Source of the DNA: Lachnospiraceae bacterium
Lineage (GTDB): Bacteria; Bacillota; Clostridia; Lachnospirales; Lachnospiraceae
Direction: 5' to 3'
Length of the DNA: 64,000 bases
Assembly (NCBI GenBank): GCA_017508825.1
Contig: JAFWRC010000159.1
Location: forward strand, 1 to 64,000
A program made the translations under genes and the position numbers. The notes below the pieces were generated by a model, which saw only the letters and a list, made by a program, of their open reading frames with translations, searched no databases and had not been told where the DNA came from. Shown here piece after piece: positions 1 to 11,567 of the stretch; position 1 is the first letter of the stretch; each line of letters begins with the position of its first letter.

Positions 1-1
1 C

Positions 2-547
2 GGACACAGGCACATTTCGCAGCTGTTTGCGCTGCACCCGGCGGATCTGATCACACCGCAGGGAACACCGGAACTGGCACAGGCTGCAAGGGCAACGCTG
101 GATCGAAGATTATCCCATGGCGGCGGTCACACCGGCTGGAGCCGAGCATGGATCGCCAATATGTGGGCCCGGCTGTATGACAGTGAGGAGTTTTACGGAA
201 ATATTCTCCGTTTACTCGGTAACTCTACCAATCCGAATATGCTGGACAACCATCCGCCGTTCCAGATCGACGGGAATTTCGGCGGGACGGCAGCTATCGC
301 GGAAGCCTTGCTGCAATGTACCGGCGGTGAGATCATTTTGCTGCCGGCGCTTCCGAAAGAATGGCCGGAAGGCAGCATAAAAGGGTTGCGCGCAAAAGGC
401 GGCATTACGGTAAATCTGCGCTGGAGCGAAGGCAAGCTTACAGCGGCAGAACTGATCCCCGATCACGATATTGAATGCCGCGTACGGATCGGAGAGGAAA
501 TCCGAACAATTCTGCTGACGGCAGGGGAGAAGTTTATGACTCAATAA
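2..547 (+). CDS. Alpha-L-fucosidase-type glycoside hydrolase family 95, C-terminal part (cut by window edge)
   Basis: Only the last 181 residues are present; the frame is open from base 2 and the start lies upstream. The visible part has signatures typical of the GH95 (alpha/alpha)6-barrel: RHISQLFALHP near the left edge, GHTGWSRAW, and a DNHPPFQIDGNFGGTAAI stretch, followed by a beta-sandwich tail (GGEIILLPALPKEWPEGSI). GH95 enzymes release fucose, or in some members galactose, from plant and host glycans. No export signal can be judged because the N-terminus is missing. The 3' end overlaps the convergent hydrolase gene by 14 bp. Family is confident; substrate is not. Confidence 0.9.
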   Translation, partial: GHRHISQLFALHPADLITPQGTPELAQAARATLDRRLSHGGGHTGWSRAWIANMWARLYDSEEFYGNILRLLGNSTNPNMLDNHPPFQIDGNFGGTAAIAEALLQCTGGEIILLPALPKEWPEGSIKGLRAKGGITVNLRWSEGKLTAAELIPDHDIECRVRIGEEIRTILLTAGEKFMTQ

Positions 548-1472
548 AATCGAGCAGTTCTTCAAAAACGATCGCATGTCCCGGCTCGTTTAATATCTCA
601 TGCCGCATGTTTTCGTACAGTTTACCGGAAACATCCGTATAACCATATTGTTTTAAGTGGTCGATCGCTGCGTTAAAAGCCTCTTCGCTGACAGCGCAGG
701 GATCGTCGGCGCCGGAATAAAAACGGACCGGCAGGGACGGATTTTTCAGTGCATAACCTTTGTCTGTATAGGTGAGCATCGTCAGCAGGACCAGGTTTTC
801 GAATCCGTTCAGGGTAAAGAGATAATTGCACAGCGGATCCGCATTGTATTTCTTTACTTCCTCAGCATCGGAATTGACCCACGAATGCAGAAGACCCTCG
901 CTTTGGAACCGTTTCTCATAGCCGCCCATGACCAGTTTGGCGATGAATCTGCTTCTCCTGCGTTCGCCGAAGATTGCTTTAAATACCCGGATCACAAACA
1001 ATCCCGGTTTTGCTCCCGGTAATTCAGAAGGGCAGCCGATCACCAGCAGTTTGTCAATCTCAAAATCATATTTTCTCAGATAGCATCTTACAGCCATCGA
1101 GCCCATACTGTGTCCGGCCAGGATCATGGGCAGATCCGATCTCCCGGTCAGTTTTTCTGCATATTTTTTGATCTCCACCGTGATCTCGTGGATATCCTTC
1201 ACCAATGCTTTAAATCCGCCTTCGTAAAAGAAGCCCAGATCATCCTGCGACCGGACGCTCTTTCCATGCCCTCTGTGATCATGGATCACGGTGATATATC
1301 CGTGTCCGCTCAGGTATTCGATGAAGGGAAGATAGCGTTCCTTGTACTCGTTCATTCCATGAACTAATTGAACAATCCCCTTGATATCGGAAACATTATC
1401 CGGCTCCATCCGCAGTACGGACAAAGGTAGTCCGTCAGACCCGGAGATGTGTGTATAATATGTTTGCTTCAT
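534..1472 (-). CDS. Alpha/beta hydrolase, monoacylglycerol lipase / lysophospholipase-like
   Basis: 312 residues with the layout of the Hydrolase_4 (serine aminopeptidase S33 / monoglyceride lipase) group. VHGMNEYKERY forms the oxyanion-hole region, HDHRGHGKS follows, the nucleophile elbow is GHSMGS (Ser122), a later Asp sits in the SGADDPCAV segment, and the catalytic His is likely in MRHEILNE. There is no signal peptide or membrane segment, so it is cytoplasmic. It probably hydrolyses monoacylglycerol, lysophospholipid or a small ester. The ATG at 1472 is preceded by AAGGGGG at good spacing. It converges on and slightly overlaps the GH95 gene. The exact substrate cannot be read from sequence. 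Confidence 0.85.
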   Translation of the reverse strand: MKQTYYTHISGSDGLPLSVLRMEPDNVSDIKGIVQLVHGMNEYKERYLPFIEYLSGHGYITVIHDHRGHGKSVRSQDDLGFFYEGGFKALVKDIHEITVEIKKYAEKLTGRSDLPMILAGHSMGSMAVRCYLRKYDFEIDKLLVIGCPSELPGAKPGLFVIRVFKAIFGERRRSRFIAKLVMGGYEKRFQSEGLLHSWVNSDAEEVKKYNADPLCNYLFTLNGFENLVLLTMLTYTDKGYALKNPSLPVRFYSGADDPCAVSEEAFNAAIDHLKQYGYTDVSGKLYENMRHEILNEPGHAIVFEELLDFIES

Positions 1473-1557
1473 GATCGTACCCCCTTCTTATTTATATAGT
1501 TTTACAGGATCATTATAGCAGAATATGACGCTGGAATTCTACTCCATTGTCACCATT

Positions 1558-1698
1558 ACAAATTCCGGTTTGTAGAGATGTATCGACAACCACCACATCG
1601 CAAGGGCTCCCCCCACATTCGTGGGTCCCCCCTCGCGAATATCCTAAGGCATCCTCCCGCAAGCGGGCCCCTCCTTAGGATGAACAACCGGAATTTGT
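1558..1698. repeat. Structured 141-bp inverted-repeat element (MITE-like)
   Basis: A perfect 13-bp inverted repeat (ACAAATTCCGGTT at 1558-1570, complement at 1686-1698) bounds a GC-rich core with nested hairpins: CCCAC/GTGGG (1612-1625), ATCCTAAGG/CCTTAGGAT (1641-1681) and, inside it, CCCGC/GCGGG (1656-1667). A second arm pair, TATCGACAA (1581-1589) and TTGTCGATA (1695-1703), partly overlaps the right end. This fills most of the gap between the hydrolase and the dehydrogenase. It has no coding capacity, which fits a non-autonomous mobile repeat or a structured RNA. No target-site duplication was evident. Confidence 0.6.
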
Positions 1699-1706
1699 CG
1701 ATAACC

Positions 1707-1735
1707 TTGATTATCGCCACTGCCTTTTGTATACT
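1707..1735 (+). promoter_or_regulatory. Sigma-A type promoter for the Ldh2-family gene
   Basis: TTGATT (1707-1712), a 17-bp spacer and TATACT (1730-1735) lie about 50 bp before the start codon at 1784. The -35 box begins just after the right edge of the inverted-repeat element. Confidence 0.55.
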
Positions 1736-1783
1736 TGAGTTATATGTAACAAAGGGTATTTTATTTCTCGGAGGTGACAGCAT

Positions 1784-4443
<2,660 letters not shown>

Positions 4444-4519
4444 ACTCCTTGTGACAGACCTGCATGCGTGATAAAATATAAAGATACGGGATATTTTCAG
4501 GGGTATTGGAGGATGTAAC

Positions 4520-7500
4520 ATGGATTATCATATTGATCCGGAGAAAGCGATCGTAAATTACGGTGATCCGAAGCGGATCTGCGCGGTAATGCAGCGGGCG
4601 CAGGAAGGAAAGCCGGTAAGCCTGGCATTTCTCGGAGGGTCGATCACGCAGGGATATCATTCCAGTGTGCATGACAAATGTTATGCAAAGCGTATTCACA
4701 GCTGGTGGCAGGAGCGTTTTCCGCAGTCGGAGATCACCTATATCAATGCCGGGATCGGCGGTACCACATCGCAATACGGTGTGGCCAGAGTGGATGCGGA
4801 TGTGATGGCATACCGTCCGGATATGGTATTTGTGGAGTTTTCCGTTAATGATGAGGGAAATGAATTTTTCCGGGAGACCTATGAAAGCCTGATCCGGCAT
4901 ATCTTAAGTTACGAATTATCAGATGGTGAACGCCGCTGGAAGCCGGCGGTATTGATCATTCATACGATCAAATATGACGACGGTATCTGCGCGGAAGACT
5001 GGCACCTGCCCGTTGGAAAGCATTATGGCCTGCCCTGCGTGAGCATGCGGGCGAGCCTGTATGCGGCGATGAAGGAAGGGCACTTTAACAGCCGCGATAT
5101 CACACAGGATGACCTGCATCCGAACGATGAAGGGCATGGCCTGATGGCGGATATGGTGACCCATTGTCTGGAAAAGATCGCGCAGGAGCCATACGATGCT
5201 TCTCCGGCTGCAGACACATTGCCGGCACCGTTAACGGCAGGCCGGTATGAGCAGACCAAACGCCTGCAGCATAAGAACTATGCGGCGGTCTTAAAGGGAT
5301 TTCAAAAAGACCTGCTGGAAAAACAGTACGATACCGACTGCTTCCGTGGGGGCTGGGCAGGATACAAAGCCGGCGACGAGATCACATTCACTTTTTGCGG
5401 AACGGAGCTGGCAATCCAGTACCGCAGGACGGTACGGCGGCCGGCGCTGATCGCAGAAGTGATCATAGATGAAAATGAAGCGCAGGCAGTTATTCTGGAC
5501 AGCAATTTTGATCAGGACTGGGGTGACTGCTTATCGATCACGACAGTCATGCGCCATGGAAAGGTGGTAACGGGGCAGAGCAGTCCCGGCAGCAGTCCGG
5601 CAACCTATGCGGGATCAGGCGCTGCATTGGCAAGACTGGCGGAGGAAGAAGCGCTTCCAAAAGAACATAAGGTATGTATACGTATCCTTGGTACTCCGGA
5701 GGAGCTGGGGTGGGAGATCCTGGAAATGGAAAAAGATCTTCCGGCATGGATGAAAACAGAAGAGAAGGGGGAAAGAATCATGAGCTTTGATCTGGTTTCG
5801 GTGATCACTGCGGGAGACAATGAGAAAAAGAGCGGATTTCCGAAGGACTTTGTCTGGGGCGCTGCTTCCAGCGCGTATCAGGTAGAGGGTACCGATCCGG
5901 AGGACGGACGCGGCAAATGCGTCTGGGATACCTATACGGAAGAAAAACGTACGGCAGACGGGCATGATGCGCAGACATCCTGTGATCATATCCATCATTA
6001 CAAAGATGATTTCCGTCTGATGGCGCAGCTGGGGATCAAACATTACCGTTTCTCCGTGAGCTGGTCACGCATTATGCCGGAAGGCAGGGGGCGCGTAAAT
6101 CAAAAGGCCATCGATCTGTACCGTGATATGATCATGACGATGAAGGAAAACGGCATCACACCGTACCTGACCATGTTCCACTGGGAAACCCCGCAGGAAC
6201 TGGAGTATCGCGGCGGCTGGCTCAACCCTGAGATCGTAGATGATTTTGAAGCATATGCAAAAGTGATCGCGGAAAACTTTACCGATATCTGCGATTATTT
6301 CATCACCTTGAATGAGCCGGAGTGCTTTACCGGTCTGGGATACAGCAGCGGTGTGCATGCGCCGGCCAAGAAACTGTCTCTCAAGGATACATTCCGTATC
6401 GTGCATAACGCATTGAAAGCACATGGCAAGGCCGTGATCACGCTGCGCAAATATGCGAAGAAAGAGATCAAGATCGGTTATGCGCCGACCTGTACGGTAG
6501 CGGTCCCCTATACCGAAAGCGCAGCGGATATCGAAGCTGCCCGTAAGGTGTATTTCGGCATAAACGATCCGAACCCGGGCTGGACCTGGAATGTAGCATG
6601 GTTTTCCGATCCGGTATTTCTGGGACATTATCCGGAAGAGGGCTTAGAGAAATACAAGGATTACCTGCCGGAGATCACGGAAGAAGATATGCAGCTGATC
6701 CACCAGCCGCTGGATTATATGGGACACAATATCTACAACGGCTATTTTATCCGCGAAGGCAAGGATGGCAAACCGGAGTATATGCAGACGGAGGATGGTT
6801 TCCCGATCACGGCTTCCAAGTGGCCGATCGTTCCGGACTGTCTGTACTGGGGTGCAAGGTTCCTTTGTGAACGCTATCATCTGCCGCTGTATATCACGGA
6901 AAACGGTGCTTCATGCGCCGACAATATGGCAAGAGACGGCGGTGTACATGATACCGAGCGTATTGAATTCCTGGATGCGTATCTGGGCGCAGTACAGCGG
7001 GCCGTGCAGGAAGGCTATGATCTGCGGGGGTATTTCCTGTGGACTTTCCTGGACAATTTCGAGTGGGAAAAGGGATACCAGGAGCGTTTCGGCATCGTAT
7101 GGGTAGATTTCAAGACACAGAAGCGTGTGGCAAAAGACAGTGCGCTGTGGTACCGCGATGTGATCGAAAGTAACGGTGCGATCCTTTCCGTAAACAATCC
7201 GCCCAGAGGCATTCTGTTCTTAAACGGCGATACCGTAGACGGCGGTTATTTCAACGGTAAGAGCGTGGAAACACTGTGTAAAGAGGCGCCGCAGCTGTTT
7301 GGCGATCCGACGGCAGCAGCTACGGAAAAATTGCTGAAGTCCATAAAGGAATTCCCGGCAGATGCATCTGTGATCTCTATCGGCGGATGCGGAAAACTTC
7401 CGAAAGTCATATCACCGTATGTATTGCTGGAAGTAGCGGAAGGCGATGGTATGATCAACGGATATGCCGTAAAAGCAGGCACCCGTATGATACTCCCCTG

Positions 7501-7555
7501 TGGTTTTGAGGAAAGCCGTGTGAACGGTGAGATGAAACTGAAAGCAGCAGAATAA
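4520..7555 (+). CDS. SGNH/GDSL hydrolase fused to GH1 beta-glucosidase-type glycosidase
   Basis: 1011 residues in three parts. Residues ~30-225 form an SGNH hydrolase: FLGGSITQG (Ser41), NAGIGGTTS, EFSVNDEG, and DLHPNDEGH giving the Asp198/His200 pair; these often act as carbohydrate esterases. A beta-rich linker (~240-410) follows. Residues ~440-880 are a complete GH1 barrel: FVWGAASSAYQVEG, WETPQELE, acid/base Glu599 in TLNEP and nucleophile Glu794 in YITENG. The last ~130 residues form a small beta-rich tail that loosely recalls a phosphomannose isomerase cupin end. No signal peptide, so intracellular deacylation plus glycoside cleavage is likely. An in-frame ATG at 5780, preceded by AAGGGGGAAAG, lies exactly at the module junction. 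Confidence 0.88.
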   Translation: MDYHIDPEKAIVNYGDPKRICAVMQRAQEGKPVSLAFLGGSITQGYHSSVHDKCYAKRIHSWWQERFPQSEITYINAGIGGTTSQYGVARVDADVMAYRPDMVFVEFSVNDEGNEFFRETYESLIRHILSYELSDGERRWKPAVLIIHTIKYDDGICAEDWHLPVGKHYGLPCVSMRASLYAAMKEGHFNSRDITQDDLHPNDEGHGLMADMVTHCLEKIAQEPYDASPAADTLPAPLTAGRYEQTKRLQHKNYAAVLKGFQKDLLEKQYDTDCFRGGWAGYKAGDEITFTFCGTELAIQYRRTVRRPALIAEVIIDENEAQAVILDSNFDQDWGDCLSITTVMRHGKVVTGQSSPGSSPATYAGSGAALARLAEEEALPKEHKVCIRILGTPEELGWEILEMEKDLPAWMKTEEKGERIMSFDLVSVITAGDNEKKSGFPKDFVWGAASSAYQVEGTDPEDGRGKCVWDTYTEEKRTADGHDAQTSCDHIHHYKDDFRLMAQLGIKHYRFSVSWSRIMPEGRGRVNQKAIDLYRDMIMTMKENGITPYLTMFHWETPQELEYRGGWLNPEIVDDFEAYAKVIAENFTDICDYFITLNEPECFTGLGYSSGVHAPAKKLSLKDTFRIVHNALKAHGKAVITLRKYAKKEIKIGYAPTCTVAVPYTESAADIEAARKVYFGINDPNPGWTWNVAWFSDPVFLGHYPEEGLEKYKDYLPEITEEDMQLIHQPLDYMGHNIYNGYFIREGKDGKPEYMQTEDGFPITASKWPIVPDCLYWGARFLCERYHLPLYITENGASCADNMARDGGVHDTERIEFLDAYLGAVQRAVQEGYDLRGYFLWTFLDNFEWEKGYQERFGIVWVDFKTQKRVAKDSALWYRDVIESNGAILSVNNPPRGILFLNGDTVDGGYFNGKSVETLCKEAPQLFGDPTAAATEKLLKSIKEFPADASVISIGGCGKLPKVISPYVLLEVAEGDGMINGYAVKAGTRMILPCGFEESRVNGEMKLKAAE

Positions 7556-7562
7556 TGAAAGA

Positions 7563-7590
7563 GGGCGGTCCGATCGGACCGCCCGTTTTT
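7563..7590. terminator. Bidirectional rho-independent terminator
   Basis: GGGCGGTCC / GGACCGCCC around a GATC loop (7563-7584), followed by GTTTTTT. It lies between the convergent SGNH-GH1 and J-like/TPR genes and serves the former strongly. Confidence 0.85.
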
Positions 7591-7607
7591 TGGCTTTTAT
7601 AGGAGTC

Positions 7608-10600
7608 TTATTTTTGCTGCGCTTCCGGATGCGCCGTATAATATGCACACATTGTACATTCAAAATCCGTCGGGCAGATCTTCAATGCCGCCGCAAAATA
7701 CGCCGCTGCCTCTTGCCGGTTACCCGCAAACTCTGCTGCATAACCCAGCGTCAGCAGGCGGTCGTAGCATTCCTGATAGCGGCAGGAAAGACAAAGTGTA
7801 CAATCCGGGATCTTATCCAACAGTTCCTTTGCCTTTTCGGTATCACCTTTGCACAGATACATCTCGGCGATCTCTTTGTAATGCAGCGGGTTATCGCATT
7901 CGAAAGAATGGAAAAAGTATTCTTCCGATTGTACTTTTTCCAAACCGCCGTTCTCCCGGACAATATCTTCCGGGAGTTTTCTCTGTGTGAGTAACAGCGA
8001 GATACGTCGAGCTGCATATTCGGCAGCAATCTTATCATAATCCCGGCCCCGCAGCGGCGAATATTCTGACGGATTGACCGGTATTTCCATAATGGATACT
8101 TTTCCTTCGCCAAGCAGTTTATAGCATAAAGCCAGGCAGCGGTAGTTGCTCAGGTTTTTTCGTCCGAGCAGGGAATAGTATTCCCGTGCTTTTTCCAGAT
8201 GTTTTCTCGCCTGTTTCAATTGTCTTGCGTACAACAGCAGCTCTCCCAGAAATGCATTGTACTCCGCAAGATTCTCCAGTTTTTCCTTACCCTCTTTGGT
8301 AGCAGGGGACGGAGCATTCATAGTCGGAAGCATTTTTGCGACAAAACCGTTCTGACTTTCGATCTTCATTACCTTCTGAAGCGGTTTTTCAAAAGCGCGG
8401 ATATGCTGTAAGATCTGCTCCGGATGTGCCAGGGCATGCATCTTCAGACCCTTGAAATAATAATCTTTCTCGGTGATGATCTTTTCATCCCGCAGGAAGA
8501 CATAGATCTTCTCCGCTTCGTCACAATGTCCGGATGCGATCAGAAACTCTGCCAGTTTGAGCTGCAGATCCCTGTTCTTTTTATATTTTTCCGAATACTT
8601 CTGCAGGAAACGGGCGCCGCCTTCCCAGTCGCCCCTGGTACCGTACAGATCCGCGATCTGGAAGATCGGCGCGCTCTGGGTATCCCCAAACTGCTCAATG
8701 GCTTTTTTAAACTGTTCTTCTGCTTTCTCCGGCTGTTTGTTCAGGAAATACATATCCCCGAGACGGTAGCGCAGGTAATCATCGGAATGCTCACCGGTAG
8801 GATCTTTTTCCAAAGCGGTTTCCAGATCGGCAATAGTTGCTTTCAGATTCCCGCGCAGACGCAGCAGCAGTGCGCGTTCCGAATATACAAACGGAGACGG
8901 GTTCAGTTCTACCAGGCGGTTAAAGTAATCCAGCGAATGCTGATAATCCGCAACGCCATGGTAATCTTTAAAGCGGTTCCGGTAGATCCTGGCCAGTTCA
9001 TAAACGGCCCGGTCTTCCTCCGGATCGAGATCTACAGCTTCTTTGAAATACCGGATCGCCTGGTCGGTCACGTTGGTATGCAGATAGCAGAGACCGCGAT
9101 AGTAGGCGATGTTTGGATTCTTCGGATCATTTTCCGCAATCTTGTCATAGCATTTGAGCGCCTCGTCGTAGTGCTTGAGCATACGATGGAGATTGGCCTG
9201 CAGCATAAACAGCCCTTTTAAGGTTGCACCCTTGCTGATACGGTCGTTGACAAGATCCAGCGCCTTTTCATCCATATTATATTCGGTATAGGTGGCAGCC
9301 AGTTCAAACCAGGCATGATCCTCTGTGATCACGTCATCCGGCGGCGTATCCACTTCGATCTTCTGCTCTTTGATCTTTTCGAGCAGTTCTTTGACCTCAT
9401 TTTCAATCTGTTCCCGGTTTTCATCGCTGTGCGGAAGCCGGCGCAGATAACGCAGTTTTTCTGTGCGGAGTGCCGGATGATCGATCTTGTTTTCCTCGGC
9501 ATCCTTAAAGACGCTCATCGCATCTTCCGGCTGGTTGTAGATCATGAACACACGGATGGCCAGTACATAAGGACGGTAATAATCCCGGTACAGATTCAGG
9601 ATATTGTGATAATCATCGATCACGCCCTGTCCGTTGTGCAGGTGATAATATGCCTCCTGTCTGCGCAGATAGGCCGGCAGGAAATTGACATCCTTCTCGA
9701 TCTGTTTTTCCGCCAGTTCGATACAGGCATTGTCCTGATCGGAGCGCAGATAGATCCGGGCCAACAGATCCTCGTAGGGATAAAGCATCGACTTATCATC
9801 TTCTACATCGATCCCTTTTTTCAGATAGGACTCGGCGTCTTTGAAAAGGGCATCATTCTTGCGGAGCAATGCCAGGTGATAGAGACAGTCTGCAATGGTA
9901 AAATACTGATAACCAAGTGTTTTCTTGCGCTTTGCGTATTTTTCCGAACCGTCATCCGGCAGTTCCAGCAGTGCTTTTTCCCATTTCTTCAGGTAGGGAT
10001 AAGACTCCTCATACTGCTTCAGATCGAGATAGCAGCGGCCCATCATATCCACATAGTCATAGTATTCCGAGGTACCTTCGGCATAGGTATGTTTCTCGAG
10101 CGCCTCCATCGTCTCTGCCGTACGGTCGCTGTGAAACAGCGCCCAGCAGTATTCCATATAGGCATCCATATCATCCGGATCATCCGCTATGATCTTTTTG
10201 TAATGATCATGCATATCCTGCTGCACTTTGAGAAACAGGTTTTTGATCTTAGCGCTGCCGTTTAAGCTGGAAATATTTTCGCGGATGATCGTCTCCGCTT
10301 TTTCAAAATCCCCCTTATGATGATAGTAACGCGCCTTATCATAAAGGGTGGTGGAGTGATCCGGGATCTCTTCCAGCGCTTTTTCCCAGAGGGGCAGAGC
10401 TTCTTCCCAAAGACCCGCAGCGGCCAGCGCTTCACCGCAGACACGCAGGATATACGGATCGGAATACTTCTCCAGCAGGCGTCTTGCAACGGCTTCGAGA
10501 GACTCTTCTTTTCCGTTTTTACAGATATGGTCTTCTTCTTTGATCAAAGCCAGATGGATACGTTCCAGATCCTCGTAGGGATGATAGATCTCATAAGCAG

Positions 10601-11372
10601 TTAACGCATCCAGTGCTTTCTGCAGTTCTTCCGCGCGCTTCGCCAGTTCCTCATCCTTTGCAAGGATCCCGGAGGTGGTGGCAAAGACGGTATCGCCCTT
10701 CTTATCCTCCTCATCCGCATCCTTTAAGATCTCGTTTTCCACCAGCTCGTCCAGTTCACGGACACTGCTGTTTATGCCGTAGTAGTCGTCCAGGTAGCGG
10801 TCGTATTCTGCTTCCCCTTCATCGGCACCCTGATAGCTGAACCAGGGATAACTGCCGAAGGTCTCGTTGTTGGTCTGGTAGATCACATAGTCGATGAAAT
10901 TGGCAGCAAACTTTTCGACCAGGTCATCCCGTTCTGCAGAGATGTTCAGTGCCTGATCCAGGGCCTTCCAGACATCTTTAGGCAGATAATGATGCTCCAT
11001 CAGAAAGACCAGCAGACGTTCCCGTGCTTCGTAAGCGGTATCCAGTCCGACACACAGAGGGTCATCCAGTTTTTCTTTCCATACTTTCGGATCGATACGC
11101 AGATCCATATACTGATAGATATCACGGAACTGGTCTACCCACAGATCGATCTCATCTTTGGGACGGTCCTCCTGGGAAGCTTCTTCCGCTGTCTTTCCGC
11201 CGTTTTTGATATATGCCGAAACGGCTTCGTAGGCTTCACGGAGCGCGCGAAACCCTTCCGGATCGTCCTCCGGATTGTGCAGGGGCAGCAATTTACGGTA
11301 CTGCGCTTTTACGGCAGCCTCGTCCATTGTTGCATCCATCTGTAATGTGTACCACGCCTTTGCAATATCCAT
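7608..11372 (-). CDS. Large J-domain-like and tetratricopeptide repeat protein
   Basis: 1254 residues. The first ~55 residues resemble a J-domain (AWYTLQMD, AAVKAQYRKLLPLHNPEDDP, FRALREAYEAV), but the His-Pro-Asp motif needed to stimulate Hsp70 reads HNPED, so it is degenerate. After a helical region come many TPR-like repeats with the A..Y...G.Y..A pattern (for example YYRGLCYLHTNVTDQAIRYF), covering roughly residues 290-1240. TPR superhelices bind proteins. An HscC-like Hsp70 is encoded 1.9 kb away, so a co-chaperone or scaffold role is reasonable but inferred. It is cytoplasmic, with no signal. The gene is divergent from the AGCS symporter. Specific function unknown. Confidence 0.75.
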   Translation of the reverse strand: MDIAKAWYTLQMDATMDEAAVKAQYRKLLPLHNPEDDPEGFRALREAYEAVSAYIKNGGKTAEEASQEDRPKDEIDLWVDQFRDIYQYMDLRIDPKVWKEKLDDPLCVGLDTAYEARERLLVFLMEHHYLPKDVWKALDQALNISAERDDLVEKFAANFIDYVIYQTNNETFGSYPWFSYQGADEGEAEYDRYLDDYYGINSSVRELDELVENEILKDADEEDKKGDTVFATTSGILAKDEELAKRAEELQKALDALTAYEIYHPYEDLERIHLALIKEEDHICKNGKEESLEAVARRLLEKYSDPYILRVCGEALAAAGLWEEALPLWEKALEEIPDHSTTLYDKARYYHHKGDFEKAETIIRENISSLNGSAKIKNLFLKVQQDMHDHYKKIIADDPDDMDAYMEYCWALFHSDRTAETMEALEKHTYAEGTSEYYDYVDMMGRCYLDLKQYEESYPYLKKWEKALLELPDDGSEKYAKRKKTLGYQYFTIADCLYHLALLRKNDALFKDAESYLKKGIDVEDDKSMLYPYEDLLARIYLRSDQDNACIELAEKQIEKDVNFLPAYLRRQEAYYHLHNGQGVIDDYHNILNLYRDYYRPYVLAIRVFMIYNQPEDAMSVFKDAEENKIDHPALRTEKLRYLRRLPHSDENREQIENEVKELLEKIKEQKIEVDTPPDDVITEDHAWFELAATYTEYNMDEKALDLVNDRISKGATLKGLFMLQANLHRMLKHYDEALKCYDKIAENDPKNPNIAYYRGLCYLHTNVTDQAIRYFKEAVDLDPEEDRAVYELARIYRNRFKDYHGVADYQHSLDYFNRLVELNPSPFVYSERALLLRLRGNLKATIADLETALEKDPTGEHSDDYLRYRLGDMYFLNKQPEKAEEQFKKAIEQFGDTQSAPIFQIADLYGTRGDWEGGARFLQKYSEKYKKNRDLQLKLAEFLIASGHCDEAEKIYVFLRDEKIITEKDYYFKGLKMHALAHPEQILQHIRAFEKPLQKVMKIESQNGFVAKMLPTMNAPSPATKEGKEKLENLAEYNAFLGELLLYARQLKQARKHLEKAREYYSLLGRKNLSNYRCLALCYKLLGEGKVSIMEIPVNPSEYSPLRGRDYDKIAAEYAARRISLLLTQRKLPEDIVRENGGLEKVQSEEYFFHSFECDNPLHYKEIAEMYLCKGDTEKAKELLDKIPDCTLCLSCRYQECYDRLLTLGYAAEFAGNRQEAAAYFAAALKICPTDFECTMCAYYTAHPEAQQK

Positions 11373-11567
11373 GCGCGTTTCTCCTTATCTGTCAGGTTTG
11401 TTTATGGTATATGTCAGTAAGTGCTTTGGGCTGTTTTCCATAGTTGCATATGCCATTCAATTATAGTAAATAATCCGTTATTAAGCAAGGTTGGACATAG
11501 CAGGAGACACAACGGTAATTTACATTTTCCGCCATTTTTGTTAAAATACCCGTCGGAGGTGGATTCT

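Noticed and set aside
9315..10265. Plus-strand frame (316 codons) opposite the J-like/TPR gene
   Set aside because: Composition is dominated by Ile/Phe from reversed acidic codons, and the opposite strand has repeated TPR motifs.
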